Shown here: piece after piece, positions 52,858 through 62,399 of the stretch | Numbering within the stretch: position 1 is the stretch's first letter | How the letters are laid out: every line of letters starts with the position of its first letter | Assembly (NCBI RefSeq): GCF_001647715.1 | Contig: NZ_CP015600.1 | Location: forward strand, 1,240,001-1,304,000 | Origin: Pseudomonas antarctica | Lineage (GTDB): Bacteria > Pseudomonadota > Gammaproteobacteria > Pseudomonadales > Pseudomonadaceae | DNA length: 64,000 bases | Direction of reading: 5' to 3' | Notes under the pieces: model-generated | The model's input: only the letters and a program-made list of their open reading frames with translations | Told to the model about the DNA's origin: nothing | Database searches by the model: none | Position numbers and translations under genes: made by a program

Positions 52858-52877
52858 GTGGCGAGCCCGCTCGCCAC
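52858..52877. repeat. Short palindrome GTGGCGAG-CCCG-CTCGCCAC
   Basis: An 8-bp perfect stem with four-base loop, 24 bases after the nitrilase stop. It resembles a shortened REP unit and may be a weak hairpin between nitrilase and permease. Confidence 0.55.
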
Positions 52878-52964
52878 AAACGCTGTTTGAACATAAGAAA
52901 AATGACACCCGAGTCACCCACTTCAGTTCTGCCATAAATCTAATAAATCAGCGGAGAATCGCTC

Positions 52965-54290
52965 ATGGCTCGTTTGCAACGCACCCTGTCGTTAGGGTCG
53001 GTGGTGCTGTTCGGCATCGCCTATATGACGCCGATCATTGTGCTCGGCACCTTCGGCATCCTCGCACAATCCACCGCCGGCATGGTCCCCGCGGCCTACC
53101 TGGCCGCCCTGGTGGCGATGTTCTTTACCGCCATGAGTTACGGGCGTATGGCCCAGGCATTTCCGGTCGCCGGTTCTGCCTACAGCTATGTGCGCAAGGC
53201 GATCAGCCCCAAGCTGGGTTTTATCGCCGGTTGGGCGGTGTTGCTCGACTACCTGTTTTTGCCCATGGCCATCTGGCTGATCGGTGCGGCCTACCTCAAT
53301 TCGGCGTTTCCTTCGGTGCCGCAGTGGGTCTGGGTACTGGCGTTTATCGGCATCACCAGCGCGATCAATATTGTCGGCCTCAAGCTCGCCAACGGCATCA
53401 ACGCCTTGCTGATGCTGGTGCAGTTTTTAGTGTTGATTGCGTTTGTTGCGCTGTGCATTCACTACATCGGCGGCAACCCCAGCCAACCCCTGTGGACCCT
53501 CACGCCGTTCTTCAACGGACAGATGCAAATGCCGCTGATCATGAGCGGCGCGGCCATCGCCTGCTATTCATTCCTGGGCTTTGACGCGGTCAGTACCCTC
53601 ACCGAAGAAACCCGCGACCCACGCCGCACTATCCCACGGGCGATCATGTTGATTACCTTGATCGGCGGGCTGATTTTTGTGGCGGTGTCCTACTTTGTGC
53701 AGATCGCTCATCCGTCGTTTGAATTCGCCAATGTGGATTCGGCCGCGTATGAAATTGCGCGCAATATCGTCGGTGATGTGTTTGTGTCGATTTTCCTGAT
53801 CGGTCTGATCGTCGGCCAGTTCGCCTCGGGGCTGTCGGCCCAGGCCAGTGGTTCGCGCTTGTTGTATGCCATGGGCCGTGACGGTGTGTTGCCCAAGTCA
53901 TTCTTCGGCACATTGCATGCGCGCTTCGGCACGCCGGTCAACAGCATCTTGTTGTGTGCGGTTGTGGCGTTGCTGGCGCTGAAGCTGGATGTGACCACCT
54001 CCACGTCGTTCATCAACTTTGGTGCCTTCCTGGCGTTCAGCCTGGTGAACCTGTCGGTGATCTTTCACTACTGGATCGGCGCGAAAGCGCGTGGAGTACG
54101 AGCGTTGATCCTGTTCCTGCTGTTCCCGGCCATCGGCCTGGTTGCGGATGTGTGGCTGATGGTCAGCCTCGACCACCTGGCGATTTACCTGGGCCTGGTG
54201 TGGTTGGCGATCGGCCTGGTTTACCTGGGTTTTCTCACCCGGGGCTTCTCGCGACAGCCGCCGGAAATGGACTTCCAGGAAACCGCATAG
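52965..54290 (+). CDS. APC-family permease
   Basis: A 441-residue transporter with about 12 membrane segments. It carries the APC start [23 protein letters not shown], the [24 protein letters not shown] block of the PuuP-like (putrescine/amino acid) branch, and [16 protein letters not shown]. Likely importer of an amine or amino acid for the nitrilase-family enzyme upstream; the pair is 131 bases apart with a weak hairpin between. Confidence 0.88.
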   Translation: MARLQRTLSLGSVVLFGIAYMTPIIVLGTFGILAQSTAGMVPAAYLAALVAMFFTAMSYGRMAQAFPVAGSAYSYVRKAISPKLGFIAGWAVLLDYLFLPMAIWLIGAAYLNSAFPSVPQWVWVLAFIGITSAINIVGLKLANGINALLMLVQFLVLIAFVALCIHYIGGNPSQPLWTLTPFFNGQMQMPLIMSGAAIACYSFLGFDAVSTLTEETRDPRRTIPRAIMLITLIGGLIFVAVSYFVQIAHPSFEFANVDSAAYEIARNIVGDVFVSIFLIGLIVGQFASGLSAQASGSRLLYAMGRDGVLPKSFFGTLHARFGTPVNSILLCAVVALLALKLDVTTSTSFINFGAFLAFSLVNLSVIFHYWIGAKARGVRALILFLLFPAIGLVADVWLMVSLDHLAIYLGLVWLAIGLVYLGFLTRGFSRQPPEMDFQETA

Positions 54291-54343
54291 AAGCTTGCGG
54301 TCTATTCTTATTGCAATCGGTTCTCGTTTGGGTGCGTATTTTA

Positions 54344-54358
54344 TGTTATTGTATAACA
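54344..54358. promoter_or_regulatory. Zur-like box upstream of the L31 paralogue
   Basis: TGTTAT-TGT-ATAACA, a perfect 6-bp inverted repeat, embedded in ATGTTATTGTATAACAC, matches the core of the E. coli Zur consensus. It lies 32 bases upstream of the ATG at 54391. Confidence 0.82.
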
Positions 54359-54390
54359 CATCAAATGCACCCAAACGCCCCGGAGGCCTT

Positions 54391-54663
54391 ATGAAAGCTG
54401 GTATCCATCCCGACTACCGCACCGTGCTGTTCCACGACACCGCCGCCGACGCGTTCTTCCTGATCGGCTCCACTGCCGACAGTGATCGCACCCATAAACA
54501 CAGCGACGGCCACACTTACCCTTACATCCCGCTGGACGTGTCCAGCGCCTCGCACCCGATCTACACCGGCCAACAGCGCAAGACCCAGGCCGAAGGCCGG
54601 ATTGCCGGGTTCAACAAGCGTTTCGCTTCGTTTGGGTCGAGCCCGAAAAAAGCCGAGGCATGA
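54391..54663 (+). CDS. rpmE2: 50S ribosomal protein L31 type B (zinc-independent paralogue)
   Basis: A 90-residue L31 of the C-minus type: begins [20 protein letters not shown] and lacks the CxxC pair of zinc-binding L31; a C-terminal basic tail follows the block [10 protein letters not shown]. Such paralogues replace the zinc form during zinc shortage and are Zur-repressed, in agreement with the box upstream. SD CGGAGG at 54381-54386. In many bacteria it is paired with an L36 paralogue (rpmJ2); none is seen here. Confidence 0.92.
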   Translation: MKAGIHPDYRTVLFHDTAADAFFLIGSTADSDRTHKHSDGHTYPYIPLDVSSASHPIYTGQQRKTQAEGRIAGFNKRFASFGSSPKKAEA

Positions 54664-54669
54664 GGTCGT

Positions 54670-56055
54670 TTAAGCCGTTTGCCGAATGGGCAGCACCACT
54701 TTAAAGGTGGTGCCTTTGCCCAATTCGCTACGGACGGTGATAGCGCCACGGTGTTTTTTGACGATGCCGTAGGAGAGTGACAAGCCCAACCCGGTCCCTT
54801 CGCCTACCGGCTTGGTAGTGAAGAATGGATCGAAGATTTTCTGCACGCTGTCCGGGGCAATCCCGCAGCCGTTGTCTGCGACTTCCAACCAAATGTTCTC
54901 GCCATCCACCCCATTGCTGATGGTAATAGTGCCGCGCTCCGGCCCCATGGCTTGCGCCGCATTGATGACCAGGTTCATCACCACTTGGTTGAGCTGCGAC
55001 GCCAGGCATTCGATTTCCGGCAGCGGCGTGTACTGCTTGACCACGTCGGCCTTGTACTTGAGTTCGCTGGCGACAATGTTCAAGGTCGAGTCGATGCCCT
55101 GTTGCAGGTTCGCCCACTGCCAGTTCTGATCGTTATCCACCCGGGAAAAGTCCTTCAAATCCTTGACGATCTGTACCACGCGGCCAATACCCTCTTTCGA
55201 TTCGCGAAGCAGCGTGGGAATGTCTTCCTTGAGGAAATCCAGGTCCAGACGCCGGCGCAGGGCTTCGAACTGCTCACTGTCTGTGGCGGTTTCGGCCTGT
55301 CGATAGGCATCGAGCATCTCTTGGAGCTGGTCAAAGTAACCCCCCAGAGTGCCGAGATTGGACGAAATAAACCCCACCGGGTTATTGATTTCGTGGGCCA
55401 CGCCGGCCGCCAGTTGGCCCAGGGAGGCGAGTTTTTCCGACTGCACCAGCTGGCTTTCCAGCTGTTTACGCTCGTCGATCTCCAGTTGCAGTGCCTGGCT
55501 TGCCTGGGTCAGTGCCTGGGTGCGTTGCTCAACCAGGTGTTCCAGGTGGCTGGTTTGCAAAGACGCGCGCCGCGCCATGCTCCATTTTGCGGCCAGGGTA
55601 TTGGCCATCTGCTGTACTTCAATGTTGTCGAAGGGTTTTTTAAGGATCAGCAGGCGGTCATGGGCTTGCAGGCGAAACAGCAGCTCTTCCCAGGAGTAAT
55701 CCGAGTAGGCCGTACACACCACCACTTGCAGGTCCGGGTCAACTTTCCAGAGTTCTTCAATGGTCTGCGCACCGTCCCAGCCTTGGGGCATGCGCATGTC
55801 GACAAAGGCCAGGGCATAGGGTTTTTGCTCGGCCATGGCGACCTCAAGCAACTTCAGCCCCTCTTGGCCACCGTAGGCCGAGTCCAGTTCGAACACGGGG
55901 CCATGCGGCGTGTCGCTGGCACCGAATAGCGCAGCTTCCATGTCGTCCAGCGCCTGGTTCTGTTCCATGGGCGGCATGAGGATTTTGCGGAAGTCTTCGT
56001 GAATCGATGGTGTGTCGTCGATCAGCAGAATGCGCCGGTTCGAAGGTTCGTTCAT
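54670..56055 (-). CDS. REC-histidine kinase hybrid (N-terminal receiver)
   Basis: A 461-residue soluble signalling protein. Receiver at about 8-155 with phospho-acceptor Asp86 ([11 protein letters not shown]) and the Lys of LILKKPF; an additional stretch before the third strand ([15 protein letters not shown]) is shared with the receiver at 58874. A coiled coil (165-210) leads to HisKA with His221 ([11 protein letters not shown]) and HATPase_c ([35 protein letters not shown]). Its ATG overlaps the stop of the upstream kinase gene by four bases. Output kinase of a phosphorelay. Confidence 0.9.
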   Translation of the reverse strand: MNEPSNRRILLIDDTPSIHEDFRKILMPPMEQNQALDDMEAALFGASDTPHGPVFELDSAYGGQEGLKLLEVAMAEQKPYALAFVDMRMPQGWDGAQTIEELWKVDPDLQVVVCTAYSDYSWEELLFRLQAHDRLLILKKPFDNIEVQQMANTLAAKWSMARRASLQTSHLEHLVEQRTQALTQASQALQLEIDERKQLESQLVQSEKLASLGQLAAGVAHEINNPVGFISSNLGTLGGYFDQLQEMLDAYRQAETATDSEQFEALRRRLDLDFLKEDIPTLLRESKEGIGRVVQIVKDLKDFSRVDNDQNWQWANLQQGIDSTLNIVASELKYKADVVKQYTPLPEIECLASQLNQVVMNLVINAAQAMGPERGTITISNGVDGENIWLEVADNGCGIAPDSVQKIFDPFFTTKPVGEGTGLGLSLSYGIVKKHRGAITVRSELGKGTTFKVVLPIRQTA

Positions 56056-57863
56056 GCTTGGCCTGCTGCATCGTTAAGTGGGATTTGCAACGTGAACACG
56101 GCGCCTTTGCCTGGCCCGTCGCTATGGGCGGTGAGGTGGCCGTTCATTTCAATGGCCGCCAGGGCGCAGCTGTGCAGGCCGAAACCATGACCCTCTTTGC
56201 GTGTGGTGAAGCCGTGGGTAAAGATCCGCGTCATGTTTTCGGCGGGGATGCCTTCGCCTTCGTCCTTGACGCTGATCTGCAAGAGGCTGTCCTCCAGTGT
56301 CGTGATCGACAAGGTGATCTGCCGTGGGCGGTCGGTCAGGTTCGACATGGCGTACTTGGCGTTGCTGATCAGGTTGACCATGATCAGCAGCAACCGGTGT
56401 TTGTCCGCCATCAGTTGCGGCACCTCGGCATACTCCTTGACCACCGTCACATGGTGGCGATTCAGCGCCCCGGCGTTCATGCGCAGGGCGTCGTCCATCA
56501 AGGCACCGATCTCCACGGGCTCCAGCAGGCTGGAAGCGCCGGCGTAGGATTGCTGGGTGGAGACGATGTCCTTGATGTGGTCCACGCTCTTGCTCAACTG
56601 CGCCAGTTCATCGGTCAGGCCCTGTTGCTCGAGGGCGATGGCCTCCACCAGTTGGTTGAGGTAGCCGGGCAGCAATTTGCCTTTCTCGTCCTCGCGCAGG
56701 TAAGTACCCAGGTCGTCAGGGTGCTCGTTGATCAGTTGCATGGCCTTACCCAGCCCCAGTGCCTTGCTGGTGCGCAGCTTGCGTGCGACCAGTTCGGCGG
56801 AGATGTTTACGCTGTTGAGCACGTTGCCGACGTTGTGCAGCACATTGGTCGCGATTTCCGCCATGCCGGCCTGGCGGGCGCTGTCCAGCAGTTCGCTCTG
56901 GGCATCTCTGAGTTCCCGCGTGCGCGCCTCGACGCGCTGTTCAAGGCTTTCATTGACCCCGTGCAAGGCGCGGTTGACCCGGTTGATCTCGGCAAAGCTG
57001 CGCAACAAGCGAATGGCCAGGTACAACAAGAGCACGACCAGCAGCGTAGAAAATACCAGCAGGTAGCGGTGGTATTTCTGGTCAATCAGGTCGGCGGCGG
57101 CCTGGTCCTGGTTGAGTTGGGTGGTCAGGTCATCCAGTTGATCTGAAAGGGGAATCGCGGCGATACGACCGAGCAGGTCGTTGACGATGGGTTGCTCGCG
57201 CAAAATCAACGCGATGTGGTTACTGAGAATCTCCACCGGCACCTGGAATTCGGTTGGCAGGTTTTCTTTGTTCACCGCCAGTTTGTTCAGCCCCACGAGG
57301 ATGTCCGCGGCTTTGTCGTCGCTTGTCACCTGGGCGAACTCCAGGGCGCTGAGCAGCAAGTCGTAAGTGTCGGTGGCGATGCTTTGCTGTTCCAGCTTGT
57401 CGGTGTCTTTGAGTCGCAGGAAATGCGCCTGGATATCGTCTTCGGCGGTCGGCAAAAAGGCCAGGGAATTGCGCAGTACCGCATTGTGCGATTTGAACTG
57501 CTCCACTAATCGGGCCTTTTCCTGAATCGACTGGCGATAAGCATCCTGCGCGGCCAGCCAGTCGGCTGGGTGTTCGTGGTGGTGTTGCCCTTCGCGACTT
57601 TCCAGCAGGGTCCACAGTTGGCTCATTTCCTTGAGGGGGGCCACCAGCGGGTCATAGTTGTGGGTGAGGGCGATCCTGGCCTTGAGCACCTCGACGTCCC
57701 ACTGGGAATTGAGTTGCTTGATCTGGCGTATCAGGTCGCGCGACTCGGTGTAGGTGGTGGACTGGTCGCCGATCGATTTGAGGTACAGAAATATCAGCAC
57801 CGAGGCCAGTATCAGGGCGATGCCGCTGAGCGTGATCAGGCTGGCGAGGCGGGATGATTTCAT
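56052..57863 (-). CDS. Membrane sensor histidine kinase with periplasmic DAHL-like domain
   Basis: A 603-residue kinase. Membrane segments at about 8-30 and 262-282 flank a helical periplasmic domain of about 230 residues with the alpha-helical layout of DAHL domains. A coiled coil then leads to an H-box variant (AEIATNVLHNVGNVLNSVN, acceptor His) and HATPase_c (LLIMVNLISNAKYAM, DEGEGIP, FGLHSCALAAIEMNGHL). The ATG at 57863 overlaps the cytochrome c peroxidase stop (ATGA), so peroxidase and kinase are co-translated; this suggests the peroxidase feeds the signal sensed. Confidence 0.88.
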   Translation of the reverse strand: MKSSRLASLITLSGIALILASVLIFLYLKSIGDQSTTYTESRDLIRQIKQLNSQWDVEVLKARIALTHNYDPLVAPLKEMSQLWTLLESREGQHHHEHPADWLAAQDAYRQSIQEKARLVEQFKSHNAVLRNSLAFLPTAEDDIQAHFLRLKDTDKLEQQSIATDTYDLLLSALEFAQVTSDDKAADILVGLNKLAVNKENLPTEFQVPVEILSNHIALILREQPIVNDLLGRIAAIPLSDQLDDLTTQLNQDQAAADLIDQKYHRYLLVFSTLLVVLLLYLAIRLLRSFAEINRVNRALHGVNESLEQRVEARTRELRDAQSELLDSARQAGMAEIATNVLHNVGNVLNSVNISAELVARKLRTSKALGLGKAMQLINEHPDDLGTYLREDEKGKLLPGYLNQLVEAIALEQQGLTDELAQLSKSVDHIKDIVSTQQSYAGASSLLEPVEIGALMDDALRMNAGALNRHHVTVVKEYAEVPQLMADKHRLLLIMVNLISNAKYAMSNLTDRPRQITLSITTLEDSLLQISVKDEGEGIPAENMTRIFTHGFTTRKEGHGFGLHSCALAAIEMNGHLTAHSDGPGKGAVFTLQIPLNDAAGQA

Positions 57864-58849
57864 AGGGGCTTGCCTGCCCATTCGCCGGTCAGCGTCTTGA
57901 GGAATTTGATGATCAGCGTCTTGTCCTCCGCCGACGGAATTCGCCCGAGTTGGTACTTGAACATGATGTCGACGGCCTCCTCCAGAGTCTTGGCCGAGCC
58001 ATCGTGAAAGTACGGCGCGGTGACGGCAACGTTGCGCAGGCTCGGCACCTTGAACACGTTGCGGTCTTCCTCGTCCTTGGTCAGCAGGTAGCGGCCCAGG
58101 TCGGCTTCGGTCGGGTTGCCACGGGCCTTGAAGTAATCGCCCATCACCCCGAACTTCTGGTACATGTTGCCGCCGATATTGGCGCCCTGGTGGCAGGCGA
58201 TACAGCCATAGTCCTTGAAGCGTTGGTAGCCATATTTCTCATCGGTGGTGAGGATGTCGGTATTGCCTTGCAGGTACTGGTCGAAGCGCGAATTGGGTGT
58301 GAGCAACGTGCGCTCATAGGTGGCCAGGGCATCCTGCACGTTGGCTGCCGTCACCCCGTCGGGATACACCTGCTGGAACGCGGCCTGGTAAGTGGGCAGT
58401 GCCGATAGGGTCCGGACCACAGTCTGCCAGTCGTTGCCCATTTCCATAGGGCTGACGACCACCTGTTCAACCTGCGCTTGCAGGGTGTCGACTCTGGCGT
58501 TCCAGAATTGTTTGAAGTTCAGGCTGGCGTTGAACACCGTCGGGGTGTTGAGCTTGACCGGCTTGCCATCGAAACCCAGGGAAAATGCGCTGTTATCGTC
58601 ACCACCGGCTTCCAGATTATGGCAACTGGCACAGGACTTGGAGTTATTGACGGACAGTTGCGTCTCATTGAATAACTGGCGCCCCAACTCCACGGTGGCT
58701 GCATCCAGCATCGGCACCGGCGGCAATGGTTTGAGCGGTTCATCCAACGGCGCTGCCGAGACGGGCAGGCAGGTGCCATAGCCCAGGGCCAGGGTCATGC
58801 CCAGAACCCGTGGTGACAGGTGAAGAGTGCGTGGTGTGCTGCGGCTCAA
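57860..58849 (-). CDS. Di-haem cytochrome c peroxidase (MauG/CcpA family)
   Basis: A 329-residue periplasmic peroxidase with Sec signal peptide (to about residue 33) and two haem motifs CASCH (73-77) and CIACH (216-220); the conserved NTPTVFNASLNF, DTLQAQVEQVVVSPMEMG and APYFHDGSAKTLEEAV are family hallmarks. It reduces H2O2 with electrons from cytochrome c or acts as a redox sensor. Start is TTG with AAGGAG seven bases before it. It follows the REC-GGDEF-EAL gene by 24 bases and overlaps the kinase gene. Confidence 0.92.
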   Translation of the reverse strand: MSRSTPRTLHLSPRVLGMTLALGYGTCLPVSAAPLDEPLKPLPPVPMLDAATVELGRQLFNETQLSVNNSKSCASCHNLEAGGDDNSAFSLGFDGKPVKLNTPTVFNASLNFKQFWNARVDTLQAQVEQVVVSPMEMGNDWQTVVRTLSALPTYQAAFQQVYPDGVTAANVQDALATYERTLLTPNSRFDQYLQGNTDILTTDEKYGYQRFKDYGCIACHQGANIGGNMYQKFGVMGDYFKARGNPTEADLGRYLLTKDEEDRNVFKVPSLRNVAVTAPYFHDGSAKTLEEAVDIMFKYQLGRIPSAEDKTLIIKFLKTLTGEWAGKPL

Positions 58850-58873
58850 GCGGTCGCTCCTTGCGGCAAAAAA

Positions 58874-60748
58874 TCAGTGGGCAGGCAACAGGCTGGGGTG
58901 CCCGGTTTGCAGCAGTTGGGCGAATTCATCGGCGGCTACGGCCTTGCTGAACAGGAAACCCTGGCCCTCTTCACACTGGTGAGCTTTCAGAAATTGCAGC
59001 TGTGCAATGGTTTCCACGCCTTCGGCGACGATGTTCAAGTCCAGGCTTTTACCCAGGCTGATGATTGCGCTGATCAATTGCGCGTCCTGGCTGTTGTTGC
59101 TCAAACCGCGAATGAACGATTGATCGATTTTCAGCACATCAATCGGAAAGCGTCGCAGGTAGCTGAGGCTGGAATACCCGGTGCCGAAGTCGTCGACGGA
59201 CAGCCGCACGCCCAGTGTCTTGATCTCGCGCAAGGTGGTGAGCGTGTCGTCGACGTTTTGCATCAGCACGCTTTCCGTGATTTCCAACTCCAGCAACTGC
59301 GGCGTCAGGCCCGTTTGCTCAAGGATCGCCGCCAGGTTGACGACAAAGTTACGCTGGCGAAAATCAATCGCTGAAATATTCACCGAGATACAGGTCGGCG
59401 GCAGCCCGGCGGCCTGCCACGCGCGCGCTTGCTCACACGCCTGGCGCAATACCCATTGGCTCAACGGCACGATCAGGCCACTGTCTTCGGCCACGGGAAT
59501 GAAGGCGGACGGGTAGATCCAGCCATGATCGGGCTGATGCCAGCGAATCAAGGCTTCGGCGCCGACGATTTTCCCGCTGTGCAAGTCCAGTTTCGGCTGG
59601 TAGTGCAAGGTGAATTCATCGCGCTGCAGGGCCTGCCGGATGGCGCTTTCCAGGCTTTGCTGTTCCTGCGCGCGCAGGTTCATCTCGTCGATGAAAAAAC
59701 TGAAATCGTTGGGGCCTTGGTCTTTGATGGCGCGCATCGCGGTTTCGGCTTTTTTGATCAATTCCACGGCGCTGCTGCTGTCATCGGGGTAAACACTGAT
59801 GCCAAGGCTTGCGGTGACGCTCAGGTCGTGGCCGGCCACATAGTGGGTGGTGCTGACGGCGGCGAGGAGTTTTTCGGCAATGTACTGGGTTTGCTGGGGA
59901 TGCTTGATGTCGTTGAGGATCAGCACAAATTCGTCGGAGCCGTAGCGAAACACCGAATCCGACTCGCGCACCGTCGCCACCAGGCTTTGGCTGACAAGCT
60001 TGAGCATTTCATCGCCGACCGGATGGCCCAGGGCATTGTTGATGCGCTTGAAGCGGTCCAGGCCAATAAAGATCACGGCCAGTTGGGTGCCATGCCGTCT
60101 GCAGACGGCAGTGGCTTGGGTCAGGCGGTCGCCCAGCAGGGTGCTGTTGGGCAGTTCGGTCAGGGCGTCGTATTGCAACAGGTGCGAGACCTTGAGCAGT
60201 TCCTGGACCCTTTCCTCAATCGTGCGTTCGAGCCCGATCAGCTTGAATGCGGCGTCCTGCGCCAACTGCCATTTCCAAGTCAGGGCACTGGCCATCTGGC
60301 GAATTTCCAGGTCGTCGAAGGGCTTTTTCAGGATCAGCAACTGGTCGTCGTATTTGAGGCGCGCCTCAATGGCTTCGAAGGAGTAGTCGGAGTAGGCCGT
60401 GCAAAGGGCGATTTGCAGGTTGGGGTCAACGTTCCATAGCTGTTCGATAGTTTCCAGGCCATCCCAGCCCGGCGGCATGCGCATGTCGATGAAGACCAGG
60501 GCATACGGGGCGTTGTCGGCCAGGGCTTTGTTCACCAGGGCCAGCGCTTCCTGGCCCTGATAGGCGGAATCCAGTACAAAGGTCTGGCGCACGGCCGGGG
60601 CGCTGCCGAACAGGGTTTCTTCGATGCTGTCCAGGGTCTGGCCGCCGTTGGCGTCGGCGCACAGGATCTTGCGGAAGTCCGCGTGGATTGAGGCGGTATC
60701 ATCGACGATCAGAATGCGTCGATTGGCGCGTTCCGAGCGCGGACTCAT
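58874..60748 (-). CDS. Response regulator with REC, GGDEF and EAL domains
   Basis: A 624-residue soluble c-di-GMP regulator. Receiver at about 10-155 with Asp88 (LVFIDMRMPPG), a GGDEF-type domain whose active site reads GSDEF (270-274), and an EAL domain with EAL at 398-400, NISAIDF, EITESVL, DDFGTGYSSL and KIDQSFI, all expected for an active phosphodiesterase. The receiver resembles the one in the REC-kinase of the same locus, including the inserted segment. Promoter-proximal gene of the minus-strand operon. Confidence 0.9.
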   Translation of the reverse strand: MSPRSERANRRILIVDDTASIHADFRKILCADANGGQTLDSIEETLFGSAPAVRQTFVLDSAYQGQEALALVNKALADNAPYALVFIDMRMPPGWDGLETIEQLWNVDPNLQIALCTAYSDYSFEAIEARLKYDDQLLILKKPFDDLEIRQMASALTWKWQLAQDAAFKLIGLERTIEERVQELLKVSHLLQYDALTELPNSTLLGDRLTQATAVCRRHGTQLAVIFIGLDRFKRINNALGHPVGDEMLKLVSQSLVATVRESDSVFRYGSDEFVLILNDIKHPQQTQYIAEKLLAAVSTTHYVAGHDLSVTASLGISVYPDDSSSAVELIKKAETAMRAIKDQGPNDFSFFIDEMNLRAQEQQSLESAIRQALQRDEFTLHYQPKLDLHSGKIVGAEALIRWHQPDHGWIYPSAFIPVAEDSGLIVPLSQWVLRQACEQARAWQAAGLPPTCISVNISAIDFRQRNFVVNLAAILEQTGLTPQLLELEITESVLMQNVDDTLTTLREIKTLGVRLSVDDFGTGYSSLSYLRRFPIDVLKIDQSFIRGLSNNSQDAQLISAIISLGKSLDLNIVAEGVETIAQLQFLKAHQCEEGQGFLFSKAVAADEFAQLLQTGHPSLLPAH

Positions 60749-61005
60749 GATTGATACCCTGAGGCGTGCAACAACATGCTCTGGCGCATAGGGCTTCCTT
60801 ACCTCGAATGCTTCGGTACATGGGGACGGTCGCCAGCTTCATGCGACAAGCATAGTCGGCTCCCTTGAATAAGTCGGCCAGTTGGCGTCAAATCAAAGTC
60901 AGCTACCCCGACCGTCATCTAGCGCTCAATGCGTGAGCAAGTACAGCGGTGGATCACGTCGGGCCGCAATGAAGCAATTGTGTGTCATTGCCAGGAGGTG
61001 TCGCC
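60749..61005. other. Divergent promoter region of the signalling locus
   Basis: A 257-base gap between the REC-GGDEF-EAL gene and the HD-GYP-like gene. No regulator site could be assigned; AGGAGGTG at 60990-60997 is the ribosome binding site of the plus-strand gene. Confidence 0.5.
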
Positions 61006-62352
61006 ATGGATGAACAAACTGCTACGACTCCCCCCTACACCCCCACCATTTTGCTGGTCGACGACGAAGAATCGATCCTCAATAGCCTGCGCCGCCTGCT
61101 GCGTGGCCAACCCTATGATGTGCGGTTGGCTGGCAGTGGTGCCCAAGCCCTGGAAATCATGGCGGCCCAGCCCATCGACCTGGTGATGACCGACGCGCGC
61201 ATGCCGGCCATGGACGGGGCGATGCTGCTGGCCGAGACCCACCGCCTGTACCCGTCCACCACCCGCATCCTGCTGACCGGCTATGCCGACATGAGCATGA
61301 TGATCAAGGCGATCAACGAAGGTCAGATTCACCGCTACATCAGCAAGCCCTGGAACGACGAGGAAATGCTGCTGACCTTGCGTCAGTCCCTGGACCACCA
61401 GCATTCCGAGCGCGAACGGCTGCGTCTTGAACAGTTGACCCGCGAGCAGAACGACCAGTTGAAGGCCCTTAACGCGACCCTGGAAAAGCGCGTCGAAGCC
61501 CGCACCAGTGAGTTGCAGCAAACCGCCGATATGCTCGACCTGGCCTACGACGAACTCAAGCGCAGCTACGTGACCGGCACCGAAGTGTTTTCACTGTTGG
61601 CCAACTTGCGCCTGCCCAAGCAGAAGCAGACCAATCGCCAGCTGATCGAGCTGATTCGGGTGTATTGCAAGGCCCAGGCGATGGACGAAGCCAGTGCCCG
61701 CGACCTGACCATGGCCGCCGCGCTCTATAACATCGGCAAATTGAGCTGGAGCGACAGCATGATGGTCGCGCCCTCGGACATGCTGCACAGCACCGACCGT
61801 GAACGCTATCGGGCCTACCCGACCCAGAGCGAGTCGTTGTTGATGACTCTGGAGCCGATGAAGGACGCCGCGCGCTTGATTCGTCATCACCAGGAACGCT
61901 GGGACGGCAGCGGTTTTCCCGACCACCTCAAAGGCGAGTTGATCCCCTCGGGCGCCCGGTTATTGAAGCTTGCGGTCGATTTTATCGAGCTGCAAAAGGG
62001 CCTGATCCTCGAGCGCCACATGAACAGCGATGAAGCGCTGCTCTACATCCGTAAATACGCCGGCAAGCTCTATGACCCGGATATGGTCGAAGACTTCGTG
62101 CAGGCCTGCGCCGCGTTCCTCAGTGACGTGACGCTGGGGGATTCAAGCGTGAAGGTCTTGACCACCCGCGAACTCGCCGAGGGCATGGTGCTGGCGCGCA
62201 ATCTCAACGCCGATAACGGCATGCTGCTGCTCAACGCCGGCAAGGTGTTGAACCTGCCGCTGGTGGACAAGTTGATTGCGTTTGAGGCGATGGAAGGGGC
62301 CAAGTATTCGGTGTTTATCAAAGAACCGGATGTGGCTGCGCTTCCCGGTTAA
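61006..62352 (+). CDS. Response regulator with degenerate HD-GYP domain
   Basis: A 448-residue protein. Receiver with Asp63 (VMTDARMPAMDG), coiled-coil linker (130-190), then an HD-GYP fold. The catalytic HD of HDIGK is replaced by YN (YNIGKLSWSD at 241-250), while HHQERWDGSGFP (294-305) keeps the second part with F for Y. Loss of the HD pair makes phosphodiesterase activity unlikely; a role in protein interaction or c-di-GMP binding is possible. SD AGGAGG. Divergent from the operon that contains the peroxidase and kinases. Confidence 0.88.
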   Translation: MDEQTATTPPYTPTILLVDDEESILNSLRRLLRGQPYDVRLAGSGAQALEIMAAQPIDLVMTDARMPAMDGAMLLAETHRLYPSTTRILLTGYADMSMMIKAINEGQIHRYISKPWNDEEMLLTLRQSLDHQHSERERLRLEQLTREQNDQLKALNATLEKRVEARTSELQQTADMLDLAYDELKRSYVTGTEVFSLLANLRLPKQKQTNRQLIELIRVYCKAQAMDEASARDLTMAAALYNIGKLSWSDSMMVAPSDMLHSTDRERYRAYPTQSESLLMTLEPMKDAARLIRHHQERWDGSGFPDHLKGELIPSGARLLKLAVDFIELQKGLILERHMNSDEALLYIRKYAGKLYDPDMVEDFVQACAAFLSDVTLGDSSVKVLTTRELAEGMVLARNLNADNGMLLLNAGKVLNLPLVDKLIAFEAMEGAKYSVFIKEPDVAALPG

Positions 62353-62399
62353 GACGCTTTCTGTGATCCTTGCACCTTTGCATTCAAGGCATTTTTTAC

